A stretch of DNA of 64,000 nt, taken from assembly GCF_000333895.2 (NCBI RefSeq), contig NZ_ANFM02000016.1:124001-188000 (forward strand), read 5' to 3'. Numbering within the stretch: the stretch's first letter is position 1; every line of letters starts with the position of its first letter. Of the stretch, positions 26,549 to 34,902 are shown in pieces. A program made the translations under genes and the position numbers. Origin of the DNA: Grimontia indica. GTDB lineage: Bacteria > Pseudomonadota > Gammaproteobacteria > Enterobacterales > Vibrionaceae. The notes beneath the pieces were generated by a model. The model was not told the origin of the DNA and made no database searches. It saw only the letters and a list, made by a program, of their open reading frames with translations.

Positions 26549-26577
26549 AAAACGGTGACTCGGGTAGTCACCGTTTT
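26549..26577. terminator. Bidirectional intrinsic terminator
   Basis: AAAACGGTGACT (26549-26560) and AGTCACCGTTTT (26566-26577), loop CGGGT, between convergent MBL and LysR genes. Confidence 0.9.
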
Positions 26578-26580
26578 TGT

Positions 26581-27420
26581 TTAGTCCATGTTTGACTGTG
26601 AAAGCTGGAACTTCGACAGCAGCGTGTCGATAACCAGACGGATTCGCGCGGGTGTAAACTCTGAAAACGCGTGGATGGCGTGAACATGACGCTGTTGTTC
26701 TGGCTCAGGCTCTGCTCCTGAAACCAAGGTTAACAACCCTTGCTCACAACAAGATTGGGCAAAAAGATCAGGCAGCAATACACGTCCCAAACCCTGCTTT
26801 GCCATTTCGGCAGCGGTGAGGATATTGTTTACACGAAGCACGTTGGCATGTTCAGCGGTTTGCCATGGCAGCAAAATTTGGTTATCTGAATTTTCTGGCA
26901 ATTCAGGTGACTGATACCAGCGTTGGTGAAATCGGCCGAGTAATCTAGCTTTCAAATTGCTATCGGGGAGGTTACCAACACGAATCGCCACATCGATATT
27001 TTCCTGCAGCAGATCCTGGATGGTATCCGTCACGACAAGTTCGATATCCAGTTCAGGATGTTCGCACCTTAAGGTTTTAATCGTAGGGACAACCAATACC
27101 GATGCCAGGGCTGTTGGGCAGGAAATTCGGACTCTTCCTTTTATGCCCGCTTGGGTTGAAGAAATATCTTCCTGGGCTTTTTCCAGCAAATTTTCCATTG
27201 CTACGGCATGTTCAAAAAAGCGCTCGCCGGAATCTGTCATCCGCAGCGTGCGGGTGGTGCGATGCAACAACAGGGTGTTTAGTGATTTCTCCAATCCACT
27301 GATTTGCTGACTGAGCCAAGAGCGGGTAATGCCCAGTTGTTCTGCGGCCTGAGTAAAACTGCCTGCCCTAACCAAGGCGACGTAAAGCTGCATTTGGTAG
27401 CTAATATGTTTAGTTTCCAT
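26581..27420 (-). CDS. LysR family transcriptional regulator
   Basis: 279 residues. The winged helix reads MQLYVALVRAGSFTQAAEQLGITRSWLSQQISGLEKSLNTLLLHRTTRTLRMT, and the effector domain includes ENIDVAIRVGNLPDSNLKARLLG. It is divergent from a small secreted NTF2-like gene 89 bases away, which is the probable target. Confidence 0.9.
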   Translation of the reverse strand: METKHISYQMQLYVALVRAGSFTQAAEQLGITRSWLSQQISGLEKSLNTLLLHRTTRTLRMTDSGERFFEHAVAMENLLEKAQEDISSTQAGIKGRVRISCPTALASVLVVPTIKTLRCEHPELDIELVVTDTIQDLLQENIDVAIRVGNLPDSNLKARLLGRFHQRWYQSPELPENSDNQILLPWQTAEHANVLRVNNILTAAEMAKQGLGRVLLPDLFAQSCCEQGLLTLVSGAEPEPEQQRHVHAIHAFSEFTPARIRLVIDTLLSKFQLSQSNMD

Positions 27421-27509
27421 AAACAGTGTTTTCTATTGTGCGATATATATCTAACAATAATGCGTAGGTACTCTTTGCTCAACCCAAATAAAGCGATGTG
27501 GAGTGAAGG

Positions 27510-27938
27510 ATGAAAAAGCAATTAATGGCAGCGGCAATCGCGACTCAAATGGTATTCGCAGGTGCAGCTTATGCGGGCCCGATTGAAGAGGCACAAGAAG
27601 CATCAAAACAGTGGATCGCTGCATTCAATAAAGGTGACTATCAGTATCTTGGTGATGCATACACCATGGAATCGACCATGATTTCCCACCCGTTTGGTGT
27701 GTATCATGGCCGTCCGGCGGCAACGGCATTCTGGAAGCAATTGATCAGCGATGGTGCGACAGATTTGGTCTACATAGAACCCAAATTTACAGAGCTTGAT
27801 GATAAAACTGTGGTGATGGAATCTCGCTGGAAAATGAATATCGGCGAAGGCCATATCACGCTGGAAAAGTGGGTGAAAGAAGCTGATGGCGTTTGGCGTC
27901 TGGAGCTTGATGATTTCACCGTTGAAAAGCGTTACTAA
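27510..27938 (+). CDS. Secreted NTF2/SnoaL-like protein
   Basis: 142 residues with signal peptide MKKQLMAAAIATQMVFAGAAYA. The mature part EAQEASKQWIAAFNKGDYQYLGDAYTMESTMISHPFGVYHGR is the N-terminal half of a SnoaL/YybH-type NTF2 fold, ending WRLELDDFTVEKRY. The ATG has GGAGTG upstream. It is probably periplasmic and its ligand or reaction is unknown. It is divergent from a LysR regulator and followed by a strong terminator. Confidence 0.85.
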   Translation: MKKQLMAAAIATQMVFAGAAYAGPIEEAQEASKQWIAAFNKGDYQYLGDAYTMESTMISHPFGVYHGRPAATAFWKQLISDGATDLVYIEPKFTELDDKTVVMESRWKMNIGEGHITLEKWVKEADGVWRLELDDFTVEKRY

Positions 27939-27954
27939 CAAGCACAATTTCGAT

Positions 27955-27986
27955 ATAGAAAGGGACGCATCTGCGTCCCTTTCTAT
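27955..27986. terminator. Bidirectional intrinsic terminator
   Basis: A perfect 15-bp inverted repeat, ATAGAAAGGGACGCA at 27955-27969 and its complement at 27972-27986, between convergent genes. Confidence 0.9.
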
Positions 27987-27997
27987 TTGATATTGAC

Positions 27998-28579
27998 TTA
28001 ACTTGCTGGGGGAAAACCGCAGAAGTTACAGCCTAGATAGGTGATCACTAGACGGTTCTGATAGCGGTTCTGGTAGTTCCAAGGAGATACATCATAAGGT
28101 GCACGCTGATAGCGGCCTTGGATGAAAATAGTTTCGCCTTTTTCAAGCTGCATAATGCTGTTTACTGCTGCGACGCCAGGGATGGCACAACCCGTGTCGT
28201 TGTTTGCAAAAGTAACAGGGCCAATAGAAGCATTGCTGCCAGGAGGAACAGCATTTGGCAGTGAGATGCCAATCCGAAGCAGGTACTTAAACCCACAAGT
28301 ACGTTGAGCATAACGGGCATCGATATTATAGAGACCAGCCACAGGTGCCGTGAACATATGAGACGTGGTGTCAAAAGCGTAATTAAAATTAATCGTCGTC
28401 TCATTGTATTCGACAACTTTGATGGCACCATTGTTGGCCTCTGTCAACTCATCACCGCCTATGTAAGCGTCGACAACAACACTGTTTGACGGCAGGTATG
28501 GTGTGGTATCAGCAAACACGCTTGCTGACAACATCAGCGCTGCTGAGGAAAAAATAGATACTGGTAGCGAGTGTTTCAT
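27998..28579 (-). CDS. Secreted C1q-like beta-sandwich protein
   Basis: About 193 residues. The ATG at 28579 is seven bases after GGAGA and preferred to that at 28585. The signal peptide ends at SASVFA. The mature part contains FDTTSHMFTAPVAGLYNIDARY, close to the C1q/TNF-superfamily core F-x(n)-FTAPVAGxY, and a Cys-containing C-terminus (GCNFCGFPPAS). Bacterial C1q-like proteins are secreted or surface trimers of unknown role. It is the last gene before the AT-rich boundary of the ACP/peptide cassette. Confidence 0.7.
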   Translation of the reverse strand: MKHSLPVSIFSSAALMLSASVFADTTPYLPSNSVVVDAYIGGDELTEANNGAIKVVEYNETTINFNYAFDTTSHMFTAPVAGLYNIDARYAQRTCGFKYLLRIGISLPNAVPPGSNASIGPVTFANNDTGCAIPGVAAVNSIMQLEKGETIFIQGRYQRAPYDVSPWNYQNRYQNRLVITYLGCNFCGFPPAS

Positions 28580-29182
28580 CCGCATTCTCCGTACGATTGT
28601 TGTGTGTAAATCAATGGGAATATTAGGACGGAGGTGGTTAACAGTTGTGTCACTTGAGTGAGATTTTTTTGTGACTTAAATATTATGTAATCTAGTGCAT
28701 AATGAATTTTTATGCACATCTTTTGATGAACAAAAATGAACGCTATACGGTTTGTGTATATATTAAGTAAAGACAGTGTTTTTAAAAATGACTGAAAATG
28801 AAGTTTGATTTTTCACTAAATAATTTATGGGAGAGTGTCACGAATTTCCAAATTAGCATGTAAGTTATATTTAATAAATTCTAATTAGAATAGTGTGAGT
28901 CATTTGAAAGGGCTATAAAAAATCAAGGATATCCATTGATCTCATTCGAATGGGAACGGTATTTAAACTGTATGTTATGTTTTGTATTTGAGATGTGATG
29001 ATATTTTGACAGAAGAAATGTTGAAAGGGTTTGAAGCAGGTTGTCGTGAAAGATAAGCTAACAGCAACTAGATAAATTCCCATATCGATTGGCAATAAAA
29101 AACAATTGATTGAATTATTTCGTCTTGTCGTTGTTCGGATATACGAACCTTATCATTAATTCATGTAGTTGGTGTAATTAAT
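28580..29182. other. AT-rich upstream region of the ACP operon
   Basis: About 600 AT-rich bases with no convincing gene on either strand. GTTCG (29133-29137) and CGAAC (29144-29148) form a dyad around GATATA some 35 bases before the ACP start, a candidate operator. The low GC contrasts with the flanking genes and suggests a cassette boundary. Confidence 0.5.
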
Positions 29183-29470
29183 ATGAATTCTATCCTCGAG
29201 AACAAACAATATTTAACAGATTCGATAATATCGGAAATCATGAGTCGATTAGAGTCTGAGTCAGAAAATGCTATTTCAGCGAAAGATATTGTCCCATCGA
29301 TGTCATTGCGTGATGATCTTGGTATGGACTCAATGCAAGCAGTTTCACTCACTCTTGATTTGGAAGACTCTTTGGGGATATCCATCGATGACGAAGACTT
29401 AATCAAGCTTGACACTGTGAGTGATCTTTTAGAAATCATTGAATCCAAGCTAAGCGAAAAAAATGGATAA
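29183..29470 (+). CDS. Acyl carrier protein
   Basis: A 95-residue acidic protein with the phosphopantetheine site GMDSMQAVSL, Ser50, and the helix IDDEDLIKLDTVSDLLEIIES. The acyl chain is carried as a thioester on the phosphopantetheine. It differs from the housekeeping AcpP (DSLD reads DSMQ) and lies next to its own ketosynthase and dehydratase, so it serves a dedicated pathway. It overlaps the ketosynthase start by eight bases and begins the plus-strand operon. Confidence 0.92.
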   Translation: MNSILENKQYLTDSIISEIMSRLESESENAISAKDIVPSMSLRDDLGMDSMQAVSLTLDLEDSLGISIDDEDLIKLDTVSDLLEIIESKLSEKNG

Positions 29471-30713
29471 TCGTAGACGTGTTGTCGTAACAGGGGTTGG
29501 CGTTGTTTCATCCATTGGCAACGACTTTGACACTTTTACCGAATCGCTAAAGCTTGGTCGCAGTGGTCTTCGCGCTGTCGAATCTTGGTCTGAATATGGA
29601 TTAACGAGCCGTGTTGCCGGTTTAATCGATTTAGAAGAAGCCAAAATACAGTCCACGAACATTCCGCTCAAACTCCGCCGGGCGATGCCGACATCAACAC
29701 TCTATTGCAGTGTCGCTGCCAATGACGCGATTTCGGCTTCCGGCTTAAGTTCTGAAGCGCTCTCTGACCCGCGAACGGCTTGTCTTGTCGGCAGCGGTGT
29801 GGCGGATGTCGGTGTGATACATCGAGAAGGTGTAAAGTATTTCAATGGTCAGGTTCGAAGAACTGAACCCTATACCGTGCTCAAATCCATGAGCAGTACA
29901 CCAAGTGCACTTCTGACCAAACTCTTTGGTATTAATGGGCGAAGCTATTCCATTTCGTCGGCGTGTGCGACAGGTACGCACAATATCGGACATGCGTATG
30001 AACTGATACGTGATGGAGTGATAGACAGAGCCATCACAGGTGGTTGTGAGGAAGTGAGCGACCTGATCGTCGCTTCCTTTCAAGCGTTGAGAATGGCACT
30101 GTCCACCGGTTTTAATGACACCCCGGAAACAGCATCACGCCCCTACGATCGAGACAGAGATGGCTTTGTGATTAGCGGCGGGGCAGGAGTGCTTGTCTTA
30201 GAGTCACTTGATTCTGCGTTGGCGCGTAATGCGCCAATTTATGCAGAAATCGCAGGTTATGCCGCTAACTCAGATCCTTATGATTTGGTTCTGCCTCAAG
30301 CTGATGGTGGTACATTTGTTGACTGTATTGCCAGCGCGTTAGAAGACGCGTGTATTGACTCTGCCGATATCGATGCAATCAATACGCATGGGACAGGCAC
30401 CGTCGCGGGTGATGTGGCGGAGGTCAATGGATTACGCCGTGCATTTGGCGGCAATGTTCCAAGGTTCTCGTCAACGAAATCCATGACTGGACATGCGATT
30501 GGGGCGGTGGGTGCTATCGAGCTGATTGCATGCATCGCCATGCTAAAAGATGGCTTCATTGCGCCATCCATCAATATCGAAAATATTGACCCTCTGTTTG
30601 AGGATGCTCCCATCGTACGTGAAACCACACAAGCTGATTTGAAGAGAGTTCTGTCTTTAAATTTCGGTTTTGGTGGCACGAATGCGGCGACCATCCTGCA
30701 AAAAGTGGAATGA
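29463..30713 (+). CDS. Beta-ketoacyl-ACP synthase (KAS II type)
   Basis: 416 residues, usual for FabF-like enzymes. The Cys-His-His triad is intact: Cys168 in SISSACATGTHNIG, His309 in INTHGTGTVAGD, His344 in SMTGHAIGAVGA. It condenses malonyl-ACP with an acyl-ACP. Start VVVTGVGVVSSIG is standard. It differs from primary FabF in the Y-D-R-D-R-D-G region (RPYDRDRDGFVISGGAG) only as expected in the family. With the ACP and dehydratase it makes a minimal chain-extension set; ketoreductase and enoyl reductase are absent and could come from primary metabolism. Confidence 0.93.
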   Translation: MDNRRRVVVTGVGVVSSIGNDFDTFTESLKLGRSGLRAVESWSEYGLTSRVAGLIDLEEAKIQSTNIPLKLRRAMPTSTLYCSVAANDAISASGLSSEALSDPRTACLVGSGVADVGVIHREGVKYFNGQVRRTEPYTVLKSMSSTPSALLTKLFGINGRSYSISSACATGTHNIGHAYELIRDGVIDRAITGGCEEVSDLIVASFQALRMALSTGFNDTPETASRPYDRDRDGFVISGGAGVLVLESLDSALARNAPIYAEIAGYAANSDPYDLVLPQADGGTFVDCIASALEDACIDSADIDAINTHGTGTVAGDVAEVNGLRRAFGGNVPRFSSTKSMTGHAIGAVGAIELIACIAMLKDGFIAPSINIENIDPLFEDAPIVRETTQADLKRVLSLNFGFGGTNAATILQKVE

Positions 30714-30726
30714 CCTTTGTCTGTGA

Positions 30727-31242
30727 ATGGCGTCTATGAATCGAAATATTATTGATGGATTGAGGGGGCCACAGGGTGGATTGAGTAAAGCGGCTGTTCG
30801 TTCAATCTTGCCCTATGGTGATGCCTTCTTATTCGTTGATTCAGTAAGTTATTTGACTGAGTCTGAGGCCGTGGCGCAATACCACATCCCTGAATCTTCA
30901 GATCTGATTGATGCACACTTCAAACATGTCAGCATGATGCCTGGCGTTTTGATGGGTGAAGCATTAGCACAGGCCGGCATTGTGTTGATTCACTACCGGA
31001 GTGAATTTGAAGAAGAAACCGATGTGGTTGCCAGCACTGTCAGCCAAATGCGATTTAAGTCTCCTGCTCTGCCGGGAGACACCTTAGAAGCGCGCGTCAG
31101 CATAAAGGCCATCAACCGATTGGGCGCCAGGCTAACGGGTCATTCCTATGTGAATGGGCGGGAAGTGCTGGCTGCCACGTTCGACCTGTCGTTTATCAAG
31201 CGAAAAAATCTCATTGAGCATATTTCTCAACATGCCTCATAG
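30727..31242 (+). CDS. FabZ-like 3-hydroxyacyl-ACP dehydratase
   Basis: 171 residues with a hotdog fold. Catalytic His64 is in DAHFKHVSMMPGVLMGEALAQAG, and Glu78 lies in the GEALAQ part, matching FabZ (PGHFPxxPVMPGVLxxEAxAQ) with the P-G before His replaced by D-A. It dehydrates 3-hydroxyacyl-ACP. Two starts, at 30727 and 30736, are possible and neither has a strong ribosome site. Third gene of the operon, 13 bases after the ketosynthase. Confidence 0.88.
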   Translation: MASMNRNIIDGLRGPQGGLSKAAVRSILPYGDAFLFVDSVSYLTESEAVAQYHIPESSDLIDAHFKHVSMMPGVLMGEALAQAGIVLIHYRSEFEEETDVVASTVSQMRFKSPALPGDTLEARVSIKAINRLGARLTGHSYVNGREVLAATFDLSFIKRKNLIEHISQHAS

Positions 31243-31258
31243 GCCTGAACCCTACATA

Positions 31259-31278
31259 TTCAGGTCGTTTGGGTATAG
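31259..31278. repeat. Half copy of the dispersed palindromic element
   Basis: TTCAGGTCGTTTGGGTATAG is identical to the right end of the long element at 46522-46541 apart from its last base. Only this end is present, in the gap between the dehydratase and the first GNAT gene. CCTGAA and TTCAGG around CCCTACATA form a small hairpin here. It is a degenerate or solo end. Confidence 0.6.
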
Positions 31279-31330
31279 ACCTCGCCGAATAGTGAGCGTG
31301 TTTTCCTTATAAAAAAGAGTGGAGATTTCA

Positions 31331-31780
31331 GTGTCATTTAGATTGGCAACGGTGGATGATTATCTTGATTTAGGATCATCAGGATTCAAATGTTCTACAT
31401 ATAAAAACCTGGCTTACCCTCTTGGCTGCTCACAATCCGAACTTGATGCGGCGTTGGGTGGTGGAGATTTCGTGGTATTGGGTGAAACCACCAAAGTCGG
31501 ATTTCTCAGAATAAGAGCTGTGTTCGAGGGCATTGCCTATATAGATGTTCATTTGCTGTGTGACTCTGCTGACGAAAATATCAAGTTCGTCATGAACTGG
31601 TTGGCCCGGAACTACAGCATCGGTAAGTATTATGTCCAGTTACTCCCTCATGAACAGCAAGAAATAGATTGTCTGAAACGATTAGGTTTTACTGAAGAAG
31701 CCCGTTTGAGAGATCAGTTGTTTGTTGAAGGCGCTTATTACGATTTATTAATGCTGGGAAGTGAGGATCAACGTGTTTGA
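31331..31780 (+). CDS. GNAT-fold acyltransferase-like protein 1
   Basis: 149 residues from the GTG at 31331, seven bases after GGAG. The frame can begin at GTG 31319. The C-terminal half (DCLKRLGFTEEARLRDQLFVEGAYYDLLMLG) is the GNAT beta5-beta7 region, and EGIAYIDVHLLC its central strands. The usual Q/R-x-x-G-x-G/A phosphate loop is not recognisable, so cofactor use is uncertain. It is translationally close to GNAT 2 (overlapping stop) and follows the ACP/KS/DH genes. I infer a role in acyl transfer from an ACP. Confidence 0.75.
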   Translation: MSFRLATVDDYLDLGSSGFKCSTYKNLAYPLGCSQSELDAALGGGDFVVLGETTKVGFLRIRAVFEGIAYIDVHLLCDSADENIKFVMNWLARNYSIGKYYVQLLPHEQQEIDCLKRLGFTEEARLRDQLFVEGAYYDLLMLGSEDQRV

Positions 31781-32375
31781 CAGTGTTCGTGGAATTTATT
31801 GTGCTTTGCGTCGTCCCAATCTCGAAGATATTGATACCATTGCTCGCTGGCTGGAAGATCCCTATCTGAATTCAACGGTTTTTGACAGCTCGACGTTTGC
31901 GGATGGTGCCCAAGAGCAGGTGATGAGTTGGCTTGAGCAAAATGCTGCGGTTTATGGTGGAGACAACCTTTTAGGCTTGGTGTGTTCAGTCAAAAGTGGC
32001 AAGCCAATCGGGATGGTCTGGTTCAATAACATCGACTGGAAAAGCCGCACTGCAGATCTTCGTTACCTCGTGGGAGAAGCGGAATACCGTACCAGTGTCT
32101 TTGGGCCAGAGATAGCGTTGCTGAGCTTGCAAATGGCCTTTAATGTCATGAATTTACATAAGGTCTATGGTTATGTTCTTTCAGGAAATGAGGATTCCAT
32201 TCGTCTGGCAGAATTTGGTGGTATCAAAGAAGGTGTGCTGAAAAACTATGTCCCTGTGGGGGATGGATGGAACGACTACCATCTGTACGCGATGTTTTCA
32301 GAGGATTTCCGGGCATTTTTGCAAGAGCACAAAGAGGGCGTATTGCGCCGTCACTTTAGGCAAGGGCTCTTCTAA
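31773..32375 (+). CDS. GNAT-fold acyltransferase-like protein 2 (RimJ-type)
   Basis: About 200 residues from the GTG at 31773, preceded by GAGGA; the stop of GNAT 1 lies inside the first codons. The RimJ-like layout is clear: LRRPNLEDIDTIARWLEDPYL, GKPIGMVWFNNIDW, LHKVYGYVLSGNEDSIRLAE, GGIKEGVLKNYV. The phosphate-binding loop expected as Q/R-x-x-G-x-G/A reads RTSVFGPEI, an unusual form. GNAT-type maturases are known to attach fatty acyl chains to lysine or ornithine of ribosomal peptides (selidamides); this one could use acyl-ACP. Confidence 0.82.
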   Translation: MFDSVRGIYCALRRPNLEDIDTIARWLEDPYLNSTVFDSSTFADGAQEQVMSWLEQNAAVYGGDNLLGLVCSVKSGKPIGMVWFNNIDWKSRTADLRYLVGEAEYRTSVFGPEIALLSLQMAFNVMNLHKVYGYVLSGNEDSIRLAEFGGIKEGVLKNYVPVGDGWNDYHLYAMFSEDFRAFLQEHKEGVLRRHFRQGLF

Positions 32376-32377
32376 AC

Positions 32378-33004
32378 GTGGCCTTGCTTGTATTGCTGCT
32401 CATCGCCGTTGTCTGTTTGTCTTTTCTTTACCCGCGATTCATTGGGGATCGCGTTGGCTTTCTGCTCATGCTGCCCGTCATTGCTTATACCTTGTATTTC
32501 TATCTGGATTGGCAACTGGCATCTTTTATTGAAATTAGCACTTTAGTCTTGGGCGGCATTGTTGTTGGCTGCGTCTTACTTCTCGCGGGATTGCCGCTAA
32601 GTTCACCGCAACCCATAAAGTTTATGGCTGATAGCATCCGCGGGATCAAGTGCCTTAAAGAAAACAAAAACTATCTGCTATTTCAATTGGGGATCACAGC
32701 TTACGAAGAGCTGATATGGCGGGTATTTTTAATCAGTACGCTAGTGTTGGCTTTACCGGCATGGGCTGCTATTTTTTTGTCAGCCGTATTGTTTTGGACC
32801 GTTCATGAGGAAAACAGACCGCTAGGGTGGCACTCATTAGAGTTCTTTCTTTTCGCAATACTCCTTGGCGTTGCGTATGTGGTGACTGATTCCCTGCTGT
32901 TCGTTTGGTTTGTTCACCTCACCAGAAATGTTCTTATACTTTCTGCATCATTCTACGAGGAATATCAGGACAGCCTTAAGGTCGGTGCCGGCGAATCTTC
33001 ATGA
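32378..33004 (+). CDS. CPBP family glutamic intramembrane protease
   Basis: 208 residues with about six membrane segments. The CPBP/ABI motifs are in place: EELIWR (Glu110, Glu111, Arg115), FWTVH (Phe139 to His143) and HLTRN (His180, Asn184). These are the residues of Rce1-like glutamic proteases. In bacteriocin loci such proteins process peptides or give self-immunity. It starts at a GTG two bases after GNAT 2 and its end overlaps the convergent MacB-type gene by six bases. In this cassette it may trim the precursor or protect the producer. Confidence 0.88.
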   Translation: MALLVLLLIAVVCLSFLYPRFIGDRVGFLLMLPVIAYTLYFYLDWQLASFIEISTLVLGGIVVGCVLLLAGLPLSSPQPIKFMADSIRGIKCLKENKNYLLFQLGITAYEELIWRVFLISTLVLALPAWAAIFLSAVLFWTVHEENRPLGWHSLEFFLFAILLGVAYVVTDSLLFVWFVHLTRNVLILSASFYEEYQDSLKVGAGESS

Positions 33005-34243
33005 GTCTCTAAGCGCGTCCACGGGTTTCATTTGGGCCGCTCTTCGGGCGGGCAAGTATCCCGCAACCAATCCAACCAAAATAGATACAAAAAGGGCAAT
33101 GCTGATGCCCAAGATGCCGGGGAATAGCGGAAAGCCGGTAAAGAAGTCCAAGACCACGCCGATCAGCATGCCCACGGCTAAACCTGCCAAACCGCCAATC
33201 AGACATATGAGCACGGATTCCACAATAAACTGAATCATGATGTGGCTGCGGTGGGCGCCAATCGCGGCACGAATACCGATTTCCCGCGTCCTTTCAGCAA
33301 CGGCCGTGCTCATGATCCCACCAACGCCAATGGCACCAACGATCAACGCACTAGAAGCGGCAATAATGCCGATAATGGTCACGCCACCAAGAATGTTGTC
33401 TGTGGTTCGAATGTAGGAAGCGAGTGTGCTGCTTTGATATTCAAAAACGCCTTGATAGCGACGGGAAAGCACGCCTTTTATCTGCGCGGCCGCTGCTTCT
33501 GCGGCCTCTACCATTGTGGCTTCAGCTTGAATGTAGCTCACGTCATTATTGCCGTTAAGTGCCTGTACCAGTGGGTAACTGACTAATATGCGGTTATTCA
33601 CATCGCCTCCCGCAGAGCCGATGCTGGCCAGTAGATCCCGACTTTTAGAACGGAGCACGCCAACAACCTGATATTCGCGACCCGATATTCGAAACGAGTG
33701 ACCTAAAGGGTTCGATATGCCAGGGAACAAATCTGAGGCGACGGTTTCGCCGATAATAGCGACAGGTCTGCGATTTCTGATTTCTGCGTCTCTTAGGCCT
33801 CTGCCAATTCGCAATTTATCGTTGTTGATGGTTAAAAAGGCGGCATTGACGCCAACCACTTCAGCATTGCTGTAGCGATTGCCAGCTTGGACGATTGGGG
33901 TTCCGCCTCTGGGTTTAACGATGGGGCTGATCAGATTGACGGATGGGCAGCAATCTCCCTGAAGTGCGATTAAATCGTTATTGGTGATACCTGTGCCTGT
34001 CCGCATGCGCTTGTGGGGATCTTTGCTGCTTTGTGTGCGATACACCCAAACAGACTTGAGACCGAAAGTTTCCAGCTCTTGCATGACAAAGGCTTTGCCT
34101 CCGGTACTGACGGTATCGACTGTCATCACTGCGGCGATACCCACAGCGATACCAATCATGCTGAGCATAGATCTGCCCCAATTCGCCAGCATGGCCAGAC
34201 GCGCCTCTTTAAACAAATCCGGCAGAATCCGCAACCCTGTCAT
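32999..34243 (-). CDS. MacB/FtsX-type ABC permease
   Basis: 414 residues. One N-terminal membrane segment (ANWGRSMLSMIGIAVGIAAVMTVDTVS), a large periplasmic MacB_PCD domain, then three C-terminal segments with the FtsX domain (AVAERTREIGIRAAIGAHRSHI). It is encoded separately from its ATPase, with a 4-base overlap, unlike fused MacB. Such mechanotransmission systems push substrates from the periplasm out through TolC using ATP. The partner ATPase and MacA-like adaptor are the next genes. Confidence 0.93.
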   Translation of the reverse strand: MTGLRILPDLFKEARLAMLANWGRSMLSMIGIAVGIAAVMTVDTVSTGGKAFVMQELETFGLKSVWVYRTQSSKDPHKRMRTGTGITNNDLIALQGDCCPSVNLISPIVKPRGGTPIVQAGNRYSNAEVVGVNAAFLTINNDKLRIGRGLRDAEIRNRRPVAIIGETVASDLFPGISNPLGHSFRISGREYQVVGVLRSKSRDLLASIGSAGGDVNNRILVSYPLVQALNGNNDVSYIQAEATMVEAAEAAAAQIKGVLSRRYQGVFEYQSSTLASYIRTTDNILGGVTIIGIIAASSALIVGAIGVGGIMSTAVAERTREIGIRAAIGAHRSHIMIQFIVESVLICLIGGLAGLAVGMLIGVVLDFFTGFPLFPGILGISIALFVSILVGLVAGYLPARRAAQMKPVDALRDS

Positions 34244-34902
34244 ACCACTATCCTGCCGTCGCGCATGTGCACGACTCTGTCTGCAGCCTCTGCCAGATGC
34301 GCATCATGAGTCACCATGATAATGGTGTGACCCTCAGCATGAAGCTCCCTGAACAAATCCATGACTTGCTGCCCAGTCTGGCTATCTAACGCACCGGTAG
34401 GTTCATCGGCAATTAGTAACTTGGGTTTGTTGACCAGTGCCCGTGCAATGGCAACCCGTTGTTGCTGGCCACCGGAAAGCTGATTGGGTAAATGGGTGGC
34501 ACGATCTGCCAGTCCAACCCGTTCAAGTGCGGATAACGCAAGGTCTCGGCGCTGTGAGGACGGTGTGCCTTGATACACCAATGGCAGCATGACATTGGCT
34601 AACGCGTCACGGCGTGACAGCAAGTTGAAAGATTGAAATATAAATCCCATTAACGACGAACGAAGCTTTGCAAGTCCATCGTCATTGGTTTGATGAACAC
34701 CGGTTCCGTCCAGGTGGTAAGTGCCTTTATCGGCTTTGTCCAAGCAGCCAATAATGTTGAGTAGGGTGCTCTTTCCTGAGCCGGATGCACCCATGATGGT
34801 GACAAACTCTCCCTGCTCTACGTGCAGATCGACACCCTGTATGATGGGTAATGGCGTCTCCCCACGGAAATAGGATTTATACAAGGATTCAATTTTGATC
34901 AT
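34240..34902 (-). CDS. MacB/LolD-type ABC ATPase
   Basis: 220 residues from [14 protein letters not shown] (ATG at 34902); the frame is open further up but that part belongs to the adaptor gene. Walker [10 protein letters not shown], signature [15 protein letters not shown], Walker [13 protein letters not shown] and the H-loop VTHDAH are intact. It overlaps the adaptor stop by 14 bases and the permease by 4. It powers the MacB-like permease. Confidence 0.93.
   Translation of the reverse strand: MIKIESLYKSYFRGETPLPIIQGVDLHVEQGEFVTIMGASGSGKSTLLNIIGCLDKADKGTYHLDGTGVHQTNDDGLAKLRSSLMGFIFQSFNLLSRRDALANVMLPLVYQGTPSSQRRDLALSALERVGLADRATHLPNQLSGGQQQRVAIARALVNKPKLLIADEPTGALDSQTGQQVMDLFRELHAEGHTIIMVTHDAHLAEAADRVVHMRDGRIVV

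Noticed and set aside
28913-29095. Short minus-strand frame before the ACP gene
   Set aside because: 60 residues, no ribosome site, composition of non-coding AT-rich DNA.
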